From NCBI GenBank assembly GCA_905182655.1, contig CAJJCN010000025.1, positions 1 through 42,716 of the forward strand: a stretch of DNA of 42,716 nucleotides. The letters run 5' to 3'. This document shows positions 8,668-15,507 of the stretch, one piece after another; the first letter of the stretch is position 1, and every line of letters begins with the position of its first letter. The notes beneath the pieces were generated by a model. The model saw only the letters and a list, made by a program, of their open reading frames with translations. It did not search any database and was not told the origin of the DNA. The position numbers and the translations under genes are program-made. Source of the stretch: Flammeovirgaceae bacterium UBA4465. GTDB lineage: Bacteria; Bacteroidota; Bacteroidia; Cytophagales; Cyclobacteriaceae.

Positions 8668-9674
8668 TCAGATCTAATTTATTTGTTTTCGTGTGGCTTA
8701 TGATGTTGATATCATTGGCATATCTTGGGTTCCATTATAAAGATAAGACCAAAGCAATGGTCGCTCAAGTAGAAAATCAAGTGACGGTAATTAGTTATCA
8801 AAAACCGATTCGTATCAAAGCTATTTATGTAGTCCCTGGCCAGGAAGTTAAAAAAGGAGATAAGCTTTTTGTAGCAGAAAGCACCAATTTAGAAGCAGAT
8901 ATATATCAAAAAAGTAGTGAGCTGAACAGCCTTAACATTCAAGAAACCGGACTGAATAACCATTATCAACTCGAACAAGATATATTGAAATCAGAGACTT
9001 CTTTTAAGATCTTGGCAATGGAAAATGAGCTCAATGAATTGATGCTTGAAAAAAGAATTCAAGATCAGAATTCGGTAAGGTTAAGATCTGTTTTTGAAGG
9101 TACGGTGAGTACGCAAGTAGATTCTATTAAGCTCGCTCGGATCCTTTTTTTAGAAAAAGAGATGGTTAATCAATCCAGACAAATGGAGGTAAGAATGATC
9201 CAAATGACCTCAAGATTTACCCAAGACACTAGCTTAATCAAAGGAAAAATAAAAATTATCAAAAACGATTTATTAAAGTTGAAAGGCGAATCAGCTGATC
9301 TTATTCAATATGCCGAGCAGACGGGAAATGTGGGAAATCTTTATGTACAATTAAACGAATTAGTTCCTCCTTATCAGTCTATTTTATCCATCTATAGCCT
9401 TAATCCTACGGTAATCAAAGCTTTTATTAATGAACGAGGTATTGCCGGGCTTAATGTAGGAGCTAAAGTTCAAGTAGAATCTACCAATCGTACGTATAGA
9501 ATTTCTGGCGAGATCATTGAGATAGGATCGAGAATTACGTCCTTTCCAGAAAAGCTGAATGCCATCAATGGGATTAATTCATATGGACAAGAAATTTTTG
9601 TTAAAATATCAGAAAATAATCGTTTTCTGAATGGTGAAAAGGTTTATGTCTATATATCCGATGGCATTGAATAG
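8664..9674 (+). CDS. HlyD-type membrane fusion (periplasmic adaptor) protein
   Basis: A 336-residue adaptor anchored by one N-terminal helix (about 4-24). After it comes a lipoyl-like half motif (VVPGQEVKKGDKLF, about 54-67), a long heptad-rich region (about 70-215) expected to form the coiled-coil hairpin, the returning lipoyl strand, and a beta-barrel region around 250-330. The start is a GTG at 8664 that overlaps the DUF4956 stop (GTGA); no ATG lies near enough. Such adaptors bridge an inner-membrane pump and a TolC-like channel. Here the only inner-membrane partners in the operon are DUF4956 and a DcuC-type carrier, which is unusual. It overlaps the next gene by 14 bp. Confidence 0.85.
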   Translation: MIRSNLFVFVWLMMLISLAYLGFHYKDKTKAMVAQVENQVTVISYQKPIRIKAIYVVPGQEVKKGDKLFVAESTNLEADIYQKSSELNSLNIQETGLNNHYQLEQDILKSETSFKILAMENELNELMLEKRIQDQNSVRLRSVFEGTVSTQVDSIKLARILFLEKEMVNQSRQMEVRMIQMTSRFTQDTSLIKGKIKIIKNDLLKLKGESADLIQYAEQTGNVGNLYVQLNELVPPYQSILSIYSLNPTVIKAFINERGIAGLNVGAKVQVESTNRTYRISGEIIEIGSRITSFPEKLNAINGINSYGQEIFVKISENNRFLNGEKVYVYISDGIE

Positions 9675-10872
9675 GGTTAGTTCCGCCTTTCTATTATTTT
9701 TGTTAAGTGGATGGGTTTCGGCACAATCCCCCGTTGATCAGGTGCTTCAACAAGCAGTAGATGACACCCGTTTGTCATCTATTAATGAACAATTGTCATA
9801 TTACCATTCAAACTCATTCAAGTCGCCAGCATTAAGAGAATTAGAACTGCGTGTCAGGGGTAAGAATCTCGACTCATCACCCGATAATTATGCCTTACGT
9901 TTGGGCATTTTAAACCCAAAGGAGCGTACCGCGAATAATGCTTTCAATGAGGCAAAAAAAAGTTATTTGTTGAAAAATAAAGATTATTTACTCAATGAGA
10001 TATTATCAGAAAAATACAAAGGACTCATCAATAACTATGACCTGGTGACGACCTTATCTTTATTGCTAGACGAAAAAAAACAAATGAAGGCTTTTGAATT
10101 GGCTCAAAAGGGAGTATTTGCTTTGAACGATTGGATCAAACTGGATCAAACTTTGTTAGAATTAGAACTAAAACAAGCTGATTTTGAATCCCTAATTCAT
10201 GCAAAAAATAGTGAACTCCTTATCGACGATTCCCTTTTCTTAAATGTAGATTGGGATGAGTTTGAATTGGTTGATCTTGCTGAAATTAAAAATACGATAA
10301 CACCACTCAATTACAAATCCTTCTTTTTAGAAGTAGATTTAGCTTCGGAAAAGCTCAATTTAGATCGATTAAAGCTCAATATAGATTATGCTGAAAGTTG
10401 GAATATTGGATTTGTTCAGGCAGGTTACGATATAGATGGAGGGGTGGGCCTTAAAAACCAAATGGACTATCGGATCGGAATAACCATTCCCCTATTTAAC
10501 GAGGACAAACCTAAGCTGAAAAGAGAAGAACTCAGTTTAATAGGTACGGCTAATGAATTGAGACATTTAGAAGAAATGAACGCTTTGATAGACCTTCAAA
10601 GAATGAAGCAATTCAATGATTTAGTACTGCGCTATGAAATGCTTCAGCAAAAGAAGCAAGAATTATCAGATTTGGCAGCGGGTGGAGTAGATGATATTGA
10701 TGGATTTCTTGCCTTGAGCAAGTACATGACTTTAGTTAAGAAATCATTACATAAGACTTATGTAAAAACACTCTTGCTCTACATTGAAATCCTAGAGAAA
10801 AAAGGAATCCTTGCAACACAACCTTATCTTAATTATCTTTCGAAAGAATTAAACTCTTTTACCTTTAATTAA
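9661..10872 (+). CDS. TolC-like outer-membrane efflux protein (divergent)
   Basis: A 403-residue exported protein. I chose the ATG at 9661 rather than 9631 because it starts a good signal peptide (MALNRVSSAFLLFLLSGWVSAQ, about 22 residues) and overlaps the adaptor by only 14 bp. The mature part is mainly helical. A barrel-like pair resembling the OEP family is seen near WNIGFVQAGYDIDGG and YRIGITIPLFNEDKP (about 255-295), followed by long amphipathic helices as in TolC. Two weak internal repeats would be expected for the family, but only one barrel segment is obvious. Gene order after an HlyD-type gene supports an outer-membrane factor role. Family assignment is by pattern, not by a strong signature. 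Confidence 0.72.
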   Translation: MALNRVSSAFLLFLLSGWVSAQSPVDQVLQQAVDDTRLSSINEQLSYYHSNSFKSPALRELELRVRGKNLDSSPDNYALRLGILNPKERTANNAFNEAKKSYLLKNKDYLLNEILSEKYKGLINNYDLVTTLSLLLDEKKQMKAFELAQKGVFALNDWIKLDQTLLELELKQADFESLIHAKNSELLIDDSLFLNVDWDEFELVDLAEIKNTITPLNYKSFFLEVDLASEKLNLDRLKLNIDYAESWNIGFVQAGYDIDGGVGLKNQMDYRIGITIPLFNEDKPKLKREELSLIGTANELRHLEEMNALIDLQRMKQFNDLVLRYEMLQQKKQELSDLAAGGVDDIDGFLALSKYMTLVKKSLHKTYVKTLLLYIEILEKKGILATQPYLNYLSKELNSFTFN

Positions 10873-10883
10873 ATTCCGAATTA

Positions 10884-12281
10884 TTGAATTTTAAAACCTC
10901 TTTTTTTAAAGAATTTCCTCATTCCATTGTCTTACTGTTTTTTATTATTGTTGTAGCAACCCTCGCTACCCATGTTATACCAGCAGGCACTTTTGACCGC
11001 GTCTTAATCGATGGGAGATTGAGAGTGATTGCGGGTACCTATCGCTTGATCGCCAAGCAACCTCTTGGTTTAATGGATATGTTCATTGCAATGCCAAAGG
11101 GTTTTGGTGTGGCCATAGAAGTGATTTGGGTGGTGATGGCCAGTGGTATTATGTTTGGCATTTTAGAAAAGTCTAAAATGATAGAAAACGTAGTGGGTAG
11201 CCTAATTTTTAAACTGGGCTTGAAGCGTAGGTTGATGATTGTAGTGGTGCTTACCTATCTTTTTGGCTTATTAGGTGTAGTGGTTGGCTATGAGAACAAC
11301 ATAGCTATGATTCCGATAGCCGCTACGATAAGTTTGGCGCTTGGGGGTGATTTGATGTTGGCAGCTGCTATTGCTGTGGGTGGCGTTACCGTTGGGTTTG
11401 GTTTGTCTCCAATTAACCCGTATACGGTAGGGACAGGACATAAGATAGCAGAACTGCCGATGTTTTCAGGTGCCTTGATGAGAAGTATGTTGTGCTTTTC
11501 AGCGCTTACGGTTTTGGCATATTTCAATCGTCGTTATTTTAAAAAAATCATCAAAGATTCAAAGCTAAGCCTTACCCAAGGTATTGATCAAAGTGGGTTT
11601 GGCCTAACCAAAGACTTGTCAAGCTACCGATTACAAACCAAGGACCTGCTCATTTTGTTCATTTTCATAACCGGATTGGTTTTTATGCTATTTGGGGTGT
11701 TTCAATGGCATTGGTATTTGAATCAAATCTCAGCCATCTTTTTGATGATTTCTATCATTGCTGGATTAGCGGCAGGTATGAATGGGAGAATGATTGGTGA
11801 GACCACCTTTCAGTCGATCAGTTTAGTAGCGCCAGGTGCATTTATGGTAGGGTTTGCCGCAACCATTAAAGTGATTCTAGAGGAAGCCAGTATTGGGGAT
11901 ACTATTGCTTATGAATTGGCGCAATCTTTGAATGGCCTTTCCGTCTATGGATCGGCCCTCGGCATGTCATTGGCCCAATTATTGATTAACTTTGCCATAC
12001 CTTCGGGTAGTGGTCAAGCCTTAGCAACCTTGCCCATCATGATACCGACGGGAGAGCTGTTAGGCTTGACAAGACAAACGACGATACTTGCCTTTCAAAT
12101 CGGCGATGGTGTTTCAAATCTCATGAACCCTGCATTGGGTGGTCTGATTGCCATGTTGTCCCTGTGTAGAGTTACCTTTGATCGGTGGTTAAAATTCATT
12201 GTACCCGTCATGGGCGTTATTTTATTAATGAGCTGGTTGTATTTATTGGTAGCTGTGGCTATCGATTGGGGGCCTTTTTAA
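10884..12281 (+). CDS. YfcC/DcuC-type carrier (basic amino acid or C4-dicarboxylate antiporter family)
   Basis: A 465-residue inner-membrane carrier with about 12 helices. Family motifs are HVIPAGTFDRV near 31-41, GVVVGYENNIAMIPI near the middle of the N-terminal half, FGLSPINPYTVGTGHKIAELP, and in the second half INFAIPSGSGQALATLPIM and QIGDGVSNLMNPALGG, which belong to the PF03606 group (YfcC, ArcD-like and DcuC). The start is a TTG at 10884, 11 bp after the TolC-like gene; no ATG precedes the first helix. The substrate is not certain: relatives are annotated as arginine/ornithine antiporters or dicarboxylate carriers. The next gene, an ArgE-like deacylase 7 bp downstream, favours an amino acid or its N-acyl derivative. 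Confidence 0.85.
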   Translation: MNFKTSFFKEFPHSIVLLFFIIVVATLATHVIPAGTFDRVLIDGRLRVIAGTYRLIAKQPLGLMDMFIAMPKGFGVAIEVIWVVMASGIMFGILEKSKMIENVVGSLIFKLGLKRRLMIVVVLTYLFGLLGVVVGYENNIAMIPIAATISLALGGDLMLAAAIAVGGVTVGFGLSPINPYTVGTGHKIAELPMFSGALMRSMLCFSALTVLAYFNRRYFKKIIKDSKLSLTQGIDQSGFGLTKDLSSYRLQTKDLLILFIFITGLVFMLFGVFQWHWYLNQISAIFLMISIIAGLAAGMNGRMIGETTFQSISLVAPGAFMVGFAATIKVILEEASIGDTIAYELAQSLNGLSVYGSALGMSLAQLLINFAIPSGSGQALATLPIMIPTGELLGLTRQTTILAFQIGDGVSNLMNPALGGLIAMLSLCRVTFDRWLKFIVPVMGVILLMSWLYLLVAVAIDWGPF

Positions 12282-12288
12282 TGTAATT

Positions 12289-13434
12289 ATGAATGTAGAA
12301 CAAATATTAGCAAAATTAGTCTCTTTTCCCGTTTTAGGGGGTGAGTCAAACCTTTCCATTCTGGTCTGGATAGAGTCCTATTTTACGGATTTGGGTGTAA
12401 CCTCTTTTCGAGTTTACAACGAAGAGGGTAATAAATCTTCTTTGCATTGTAGGATTGGGCCTGCGGTAGATGGGGGGATCATTCTTTCAGGCCATACTGA
12501 TGTCGTGCCCGTAGCAGGTCAAGATTGGGCTACAGATCCCTTTGTGTTGACTGAAATAGGGGATAAACTTTACGGGCGAGGTTCCTGTGATATGAAAGCT
12601 TTTTTAGCCTGTATCATGACTACAGCCCCTATGATGGTAAAAGCGAATTTGAAAAAACCAATCTATTTTGCTTTTTCCTACGACGAAGAAATCGGTTGCT
12701 TAGGAGCCCCTGATTTGATTGAAGCGATCGCCTTGCATTATGACGAAAAGCCAGCATATGCTTGGATAGGTGAACCCTCTATGCTCATTCCGGTAGTCGG
12801 TCAAAAAGGAATTTGCGTTCAAGAAACTATCGTTAATGGTTCGGCTGGGCACAGCAGTCGGATTAGACAAGAGGTAAGTGCCATTCATGAAGCTTCACGA
12901 TTGGTTTTATGGTTAGAGGAAAAAATGAATCAATTGGCTGATCAAAGTTCAGATGCACGCTTTAATCCACCGCATACCTCCATTCATGTAGGCACCATCA
13001 GCGGTGGTATAGCGCCTAATGTCATCGCAGACCGATGTTCTTTTAAATGGGACATCCGATGCATACCACAAGACAGTATTCCTGAAATACTTGAAGAATT
13101 TGAGGCACATTGCAGGGGTCGTGAGGAACAATTAAAAAATATTTTTCCTGGTTTTGTGATTGAGACCGTAAACAATCATCCTGAAGTACCCGCTTTAGAT
13201 ACCAAAGAAGATCAAGATATAGCGCAACTTATCAAAGAATTAACCGAAGCCGATCAATTTGACACCGTCTCTTATGCCGCAGAAGCTGGGCAGTTTGAAG
13301 AAGGAGGTTTTCCTGCCATTATCTGTGGTCCTGGGGACATTGCACAAGCACATAGAGCTAACGAGTTTGTAAGTAAGCTTCAATTAAAAAGGGGCGTGGG
13401 ATTGATTGAAAAACTGATCCTAAAATTTAGCTGA
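12289..13434 (+). CDS. argE: ArgE-like M20 N-acyl amino acid deacylase
   Basis: A 381-residue zinc peptidase of family M20. The metal site is visible in LSGHTDVVPVAG (about 66-77), GRGSCDMKAF (about 101-110, bridging Asp) and SYDEEIGCLGA (about 128-138, catalytic Glu), with the dimerisation domain from about 175 (SAGHSSR) to 285 and the final His near the C-terminus (AQAHRANE). Detailed pattern (DWATDPF, YGRGS) is that of acetylornithine deacetylase. It is the last gene of a five-gene unit with an envelope complex and a carrier, not with arginine biosynthesis genes, and many Bacteroidota use succinylated intermediates instead; a catabolic or salvage role on imported N-acyl amino acids is inference. 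Confidence 0.85.
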   Translation: MNVEQILAKLVSFPVLGGESNLSILVWIESYFTDLGVTSFRVYNEEGNKSSLHCRIGPAVDGGIILSGHTDVVPVAGQDWATDPFVLTEIGDKLYGRGSCDMKAFLACIMTTAPMMVKANLKKPIYFAFSYDEEIGCLGAPDLIEAIALHYDEKPAYAWIGEPSMLIPVVGQKGICVQETIVNGSAGHSSRIRQEVSAIHEASRLVLWLEEKMNQLADQSSDARFNPPHTSIHVGTISGGIAPNVIADRCSFKWDIRCIPQDSIPEILEEFEAHCRGREEQLKNIFPGFVIETVNNHPEVPALDTKEDQDIAQLIKELTEADQFDTVSYAAEAGQFEEGGFPAIICGPGDIAQAHRANEFVSKLQLKRGVGLIEKLILKFS

Positions 13435-13470
13435 GAGATACTACCAAAGTGGCCAAATTTCCCATTCATA

Positions 13471-13488
13471 AATTAATCCAGATTAATT
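13471..13488. repeat. Short dyad between argE and the DoxX gene
   Basis: AATTAATC, CA, GATTAATT: perfect 8-bp arms with a 2-nt centre, followed by CTTTTT. It may be an operator in front of the DoxX gene (64 bp before its ATG) or a weak AT-only terminator after argE. The centre is too tight for a good hairpin. Confidence 0.3.
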
Positions 13489-13551
13489 CTTTTTAAATAA
13501 TAAATAATCAATTTTATTTTTTCTTTATCATTAACTTTTTAAAAAAAATAC

Positions 13552-13959
13552 ATGTTTAAAAATTTAATAAATACGCAGCTGCGACCCGGGAGAGTAAATT
13601 TTAGTTTACTGTTTTTGAGAGTGACCATAGGCGGCATGATGCTCACGCATGGTTATGGTAAGTTTTTAAAATTATTGGACGGTAATTTAAAATTTGGAGA
13701 TCCTTTGGGTATTGGATCAGAACTATCATTTGTATTGGTCGTATTGGCTGAGTTTTTTGCAGCTATTGGCCTAATATTAGGTTTTTGGACGAGAATAAAT
13801 GCTTTTTTATTGTCTTTCACTATGTTCGTTGCCGCTTTTATTCGTCATTTTGATGATCCTTTTTCAAAGCAAGAAAAGCCATTGATGTTTTTAGCTGTAT
13901 TTTTAGTTTTGATGTTTGTGGGTGGAGGCAAGCATTCTATAGATGATAAAATCAACTAA
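13552..13959 (+). CDS. DoxX family membrane protein
   Basis: A 135-residue protein with four membrane helices and the DoxX pattern: LRVTIGGMMLTHGYGKFLKLL near 22-42, LVVLAEFFAAIGLILGFWTRINA near 62-84, and a last helix LMFLAVFLVLMFVGGGKHSID. DoxX-like proteins are widespread in Bacteroidota; the family is named for a thiosulfate:quinone oxidoreductase subunit, but most members lack a proven function. Separate from the argE unit by 117 bp and from the Crp/Fnr gene by 151 bp. Likely monocistronic or read with the regulator downstream. Confidence 0.88.
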   Translation: MFKNLINTQLRPGRVNFSLLFLRVTIGGMMLTHGYGKFLKLLDGNLKFGDPLGIGSELSFVLVVLAEFFAAIGLILGFWTRINAFLLSFTMFVAAFIRHFDDPFSKQEKPLMFLAVFLVLMFVGGGKHSIDDKIN

Positions 13960-14110
13960 AAAATTGTCTTTTTGAGGCTTATCCTAGCACCTTTTGGACA
14001 GGCTACTTTTTAAAAGTTAAAAAGCTTATCATCATTAGCGTAAATTAACAAATAGTCAAAGCGGTTTAGAAAAGATCGCTTTCTTCGTTCATATATTTAA
14101 ATGATATCAC

Positions 14111-14641
14111 ATGTCCCATTCGGATTTTTTGCTAGTAGATGACCCCAGCGCTCAGAAAACTCTATTTAAAAAAGGAACAGTTCTTCAAAATAAAGGGGAC
14201 GTTCATTTGAAAGCTTTTTATATCAAAAAAGGACTGGTAAGAAGTTATACGATTGACAGTAAGGGCAAACAGCATGTTTTCATGTTTGCGCCGGAGGAAT
14301 GGATTATTGGAGATATTGAGGCGTATCAATATGAGCATCCCACAGAATTATTTATAGATTGTTTAGAGGATACGGAATTAATTAAATTAAAAATGGATCA
14401 CCTAGACCAAGATCACTTAAGTCATGATCAACTTAAAAAAAATTTGCGTTTGCTGGGTAGAAGAGTCGGTTTATTACAACGAAGGGTGCTGATGCTTATG
14501 AGTGCCACTGCTGGTGAACGGTACGCATTATTCCTAAATGATTACCCCTTATTGCCCAATCGAATCCCACAATATATGATCGCCTCTTATTTAGGAATTA
14601 CCCCTGAAGCCCTGAGTAAAATAAGAGGTCAAAAAACTTGA
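14111..14641 (+). CDS. Crp/Fnr family transcriptional regulator
   Basis: A 176-residue regulator: an N-terminal cyclic-nucleotide-binding-like beta roll (about 15-100, with LKAFYIKKGLVRSYTID and PEEWIIGDIEAY), a long dimer helix (about 105-135) and a compact C-terminal helix-turn-helix with IPQYMIASYLGITPEALSKIR (about 152-172). It is short for the family (usually 190-230), yet the recognition helix is present. This subtype without the cAMP-binding phosphate cassette is common in Bacteroidota and often sits near small stress or oxidoreductase genes. Neighbours are DoxX upstream and an NTF2-like gene downstream, both plausible targets. The ligand is unknown. Confidence 0.85.
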   Translation: MSHSDFLLVDDPSAQKTLFKKGTVLQNKGDVHLKAFYIKKGLVRSYTIDSKGKQHVFMFAPEEWIIGDIEAYQYEHPTELFIDCLEDTELIKLKMDHLDQDHLSHDQLKKNLRLLGRRVGLLQRRVLMLMSATAGERYALFLNDYPLLPNRIPQYMIASYLGITPEALSKIRGQKT

Positions 14642-14736
14642 TAGCATTAGTTTAGTGTTATACTTCTTAATTTAGATCAATGCACCCCGCTTATTTTTTT
14701 GAAATCTTTACGTTATAATTTAATTAAACAAAAAAG

Positions 14737-15090
14737 ATGAGCAATTTAGATAAGACCAAGCATATTTACGCACAGGTGGAACAAGGAAAATTATTGGAAG
14801 CATTCGAAGCAAACTATGCTGAAAATGTCGTCATGGAAGAGCCTTCAGGAAGAAGAGAAGGTAAAGTGGTCTGCCGTACATATGAAGAACAATTTATTAA
14901 TAATGTGGAAGCTTTTCATAGTCTTGAAATAAAAGCGATATCTGAAGATTTAGATAAAGAAAAAGTTTTTGTAGAAGTAGCCATGGATCTGACCTTTAAA
15001 GGAGGCAACCGAGTAACTATGGAGCAAGTGGCGGTGCAGCAATGGGAGCAGGGTCAAATCGTGCATGAGCGATTCTATTACAACGCCTAA
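14737..15090 (+). CDS. SnoaL/NTF2-like protein
   Basis: A 117-residue protein with the alpha+beta-barrel pattern of SnoaL-like proteins: an N-terminal helix (KTKHIYAQVEQGKLLEAFEANYAENVVM, about 6-33), a VVMEEPSGRREG turn, and final strands VAVQQWEQGQIVHERFYYN. Members range from polyketide cyclases and isomerases to ligand-binding proteins without catalysis; nothing here fixes the role. It follows the Crp/Fnr gene by 95 bp and precedes the 87-residue gene, which has its own promoter. Confidence 0.78.
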   Translation: MSNLDKTKHIYAQVEQGKLLEAFEANYAENVVMEEPSGRREGKVVCRTYEEQFINNVEAFHSLEIKAISEDLDKEKVFVEVAMDLTFKGGNRVTMEQVAVQQWEQGQIVHERFYYNA

Positions 15091-15117
15091 GCATTTATTT
15101 TATTAAATATCTCTTCC

Positions 15118-15145
15118 TTGATAAGATTATTTTTTTTTATATTTG
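15118..15145 (+). promoter_or_regulatory. Promoter of the 87-residue gene
   Basis: TTG at 15118-15120, 17-nt gap, and an exact TATATTTG at 15138-15145; the ATG at 15174 follows by 28 nt. This is the cleanest Bacteroidota-type promoter in the window. Confidence 0.65.
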
Positions 15146-15173
15146 GTATTATTTACTATAAAAAATTAACAGA

Positions 15174-15437
15174 ATGAATGTAGTTTTAAAAATATCTTGT
15201 AATGATTATAGTGCTTGGAAAAAAGATTTTGATTCGCACAAAGAACGAGCAGCCGTTTGTGACGAAACCAAGACAACCGTTGGCAAAATTGACGATAAGA
15301 GTTGTATGGTCATGCTCTATGATGTAGATATGGCGGGCATGCAGCAATTAATGAGCTCAGATTATCTGAAAAAGTTGACAGAAAAATTAGAGATAGTCAA
15401 TGAAGAAATGCATTCCTTCGAACCATTAAATCAATAA
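15174..15437 (+). CDS. Small protein of unknown function (87 aa)
   Basis: The product begins MNVVLKISCNDYSAWKKDF and has the alternating strand-helix look of small ferredoxin-like (ABM or Dabb-type) proteins: strand VVLKIS, helix YSAWKKDFDSHKERAA, strand KSCMVMLYDVD, helix MAGMQQLMSSDYLKKLTEKL. The fold is inference; no catalytic residues can be named. Two cysteines lie in the first third (C9, C29) and one at C44. It is bracketed by a very good promoter and a strong intrinsic terminator, so it forms its own transcription unit. Confidence 0.78.
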   Translation: MNVVLKISCNDYSAWKKDFDSHKERAAVCDETKTTVGKIDDKSCMVMLYDVDMAGMQQLMSSDYLKKLTEKLEIVNEEMHSFEPLNQ

Positions 15438-15463
15438 ATGAAAACGAATTCATAAGATCATTG

Positions 15464-15495
15464 AATACCCTCTCATTTGGAGGGTATTTTTTTTT
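15464..15495 (+). terminator. Intrinsic terminator after the 87-residue gene
   Basis: AATACCCTC (15464-15472), 7-nt loop, GAGGGTATT (15480-15488), followed by a run of T to 15495: a 9-bp perfect stem, 27 bp after the stop codon. It also lies 13 bp beyond the stop of convergent smc, but in that direction no T tract follows. Confidence 0.88.
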
Positions 15496-15507
15496 GCATT
15501 TGAACTA

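Noticed and set aside
11288-11527. Antisense open frames within the carrier, helicase, citrate synthase and smc genes
   Set aside because: They are shadow frames of well-identified genes on the other strand, with no independent start signal or family similarity.
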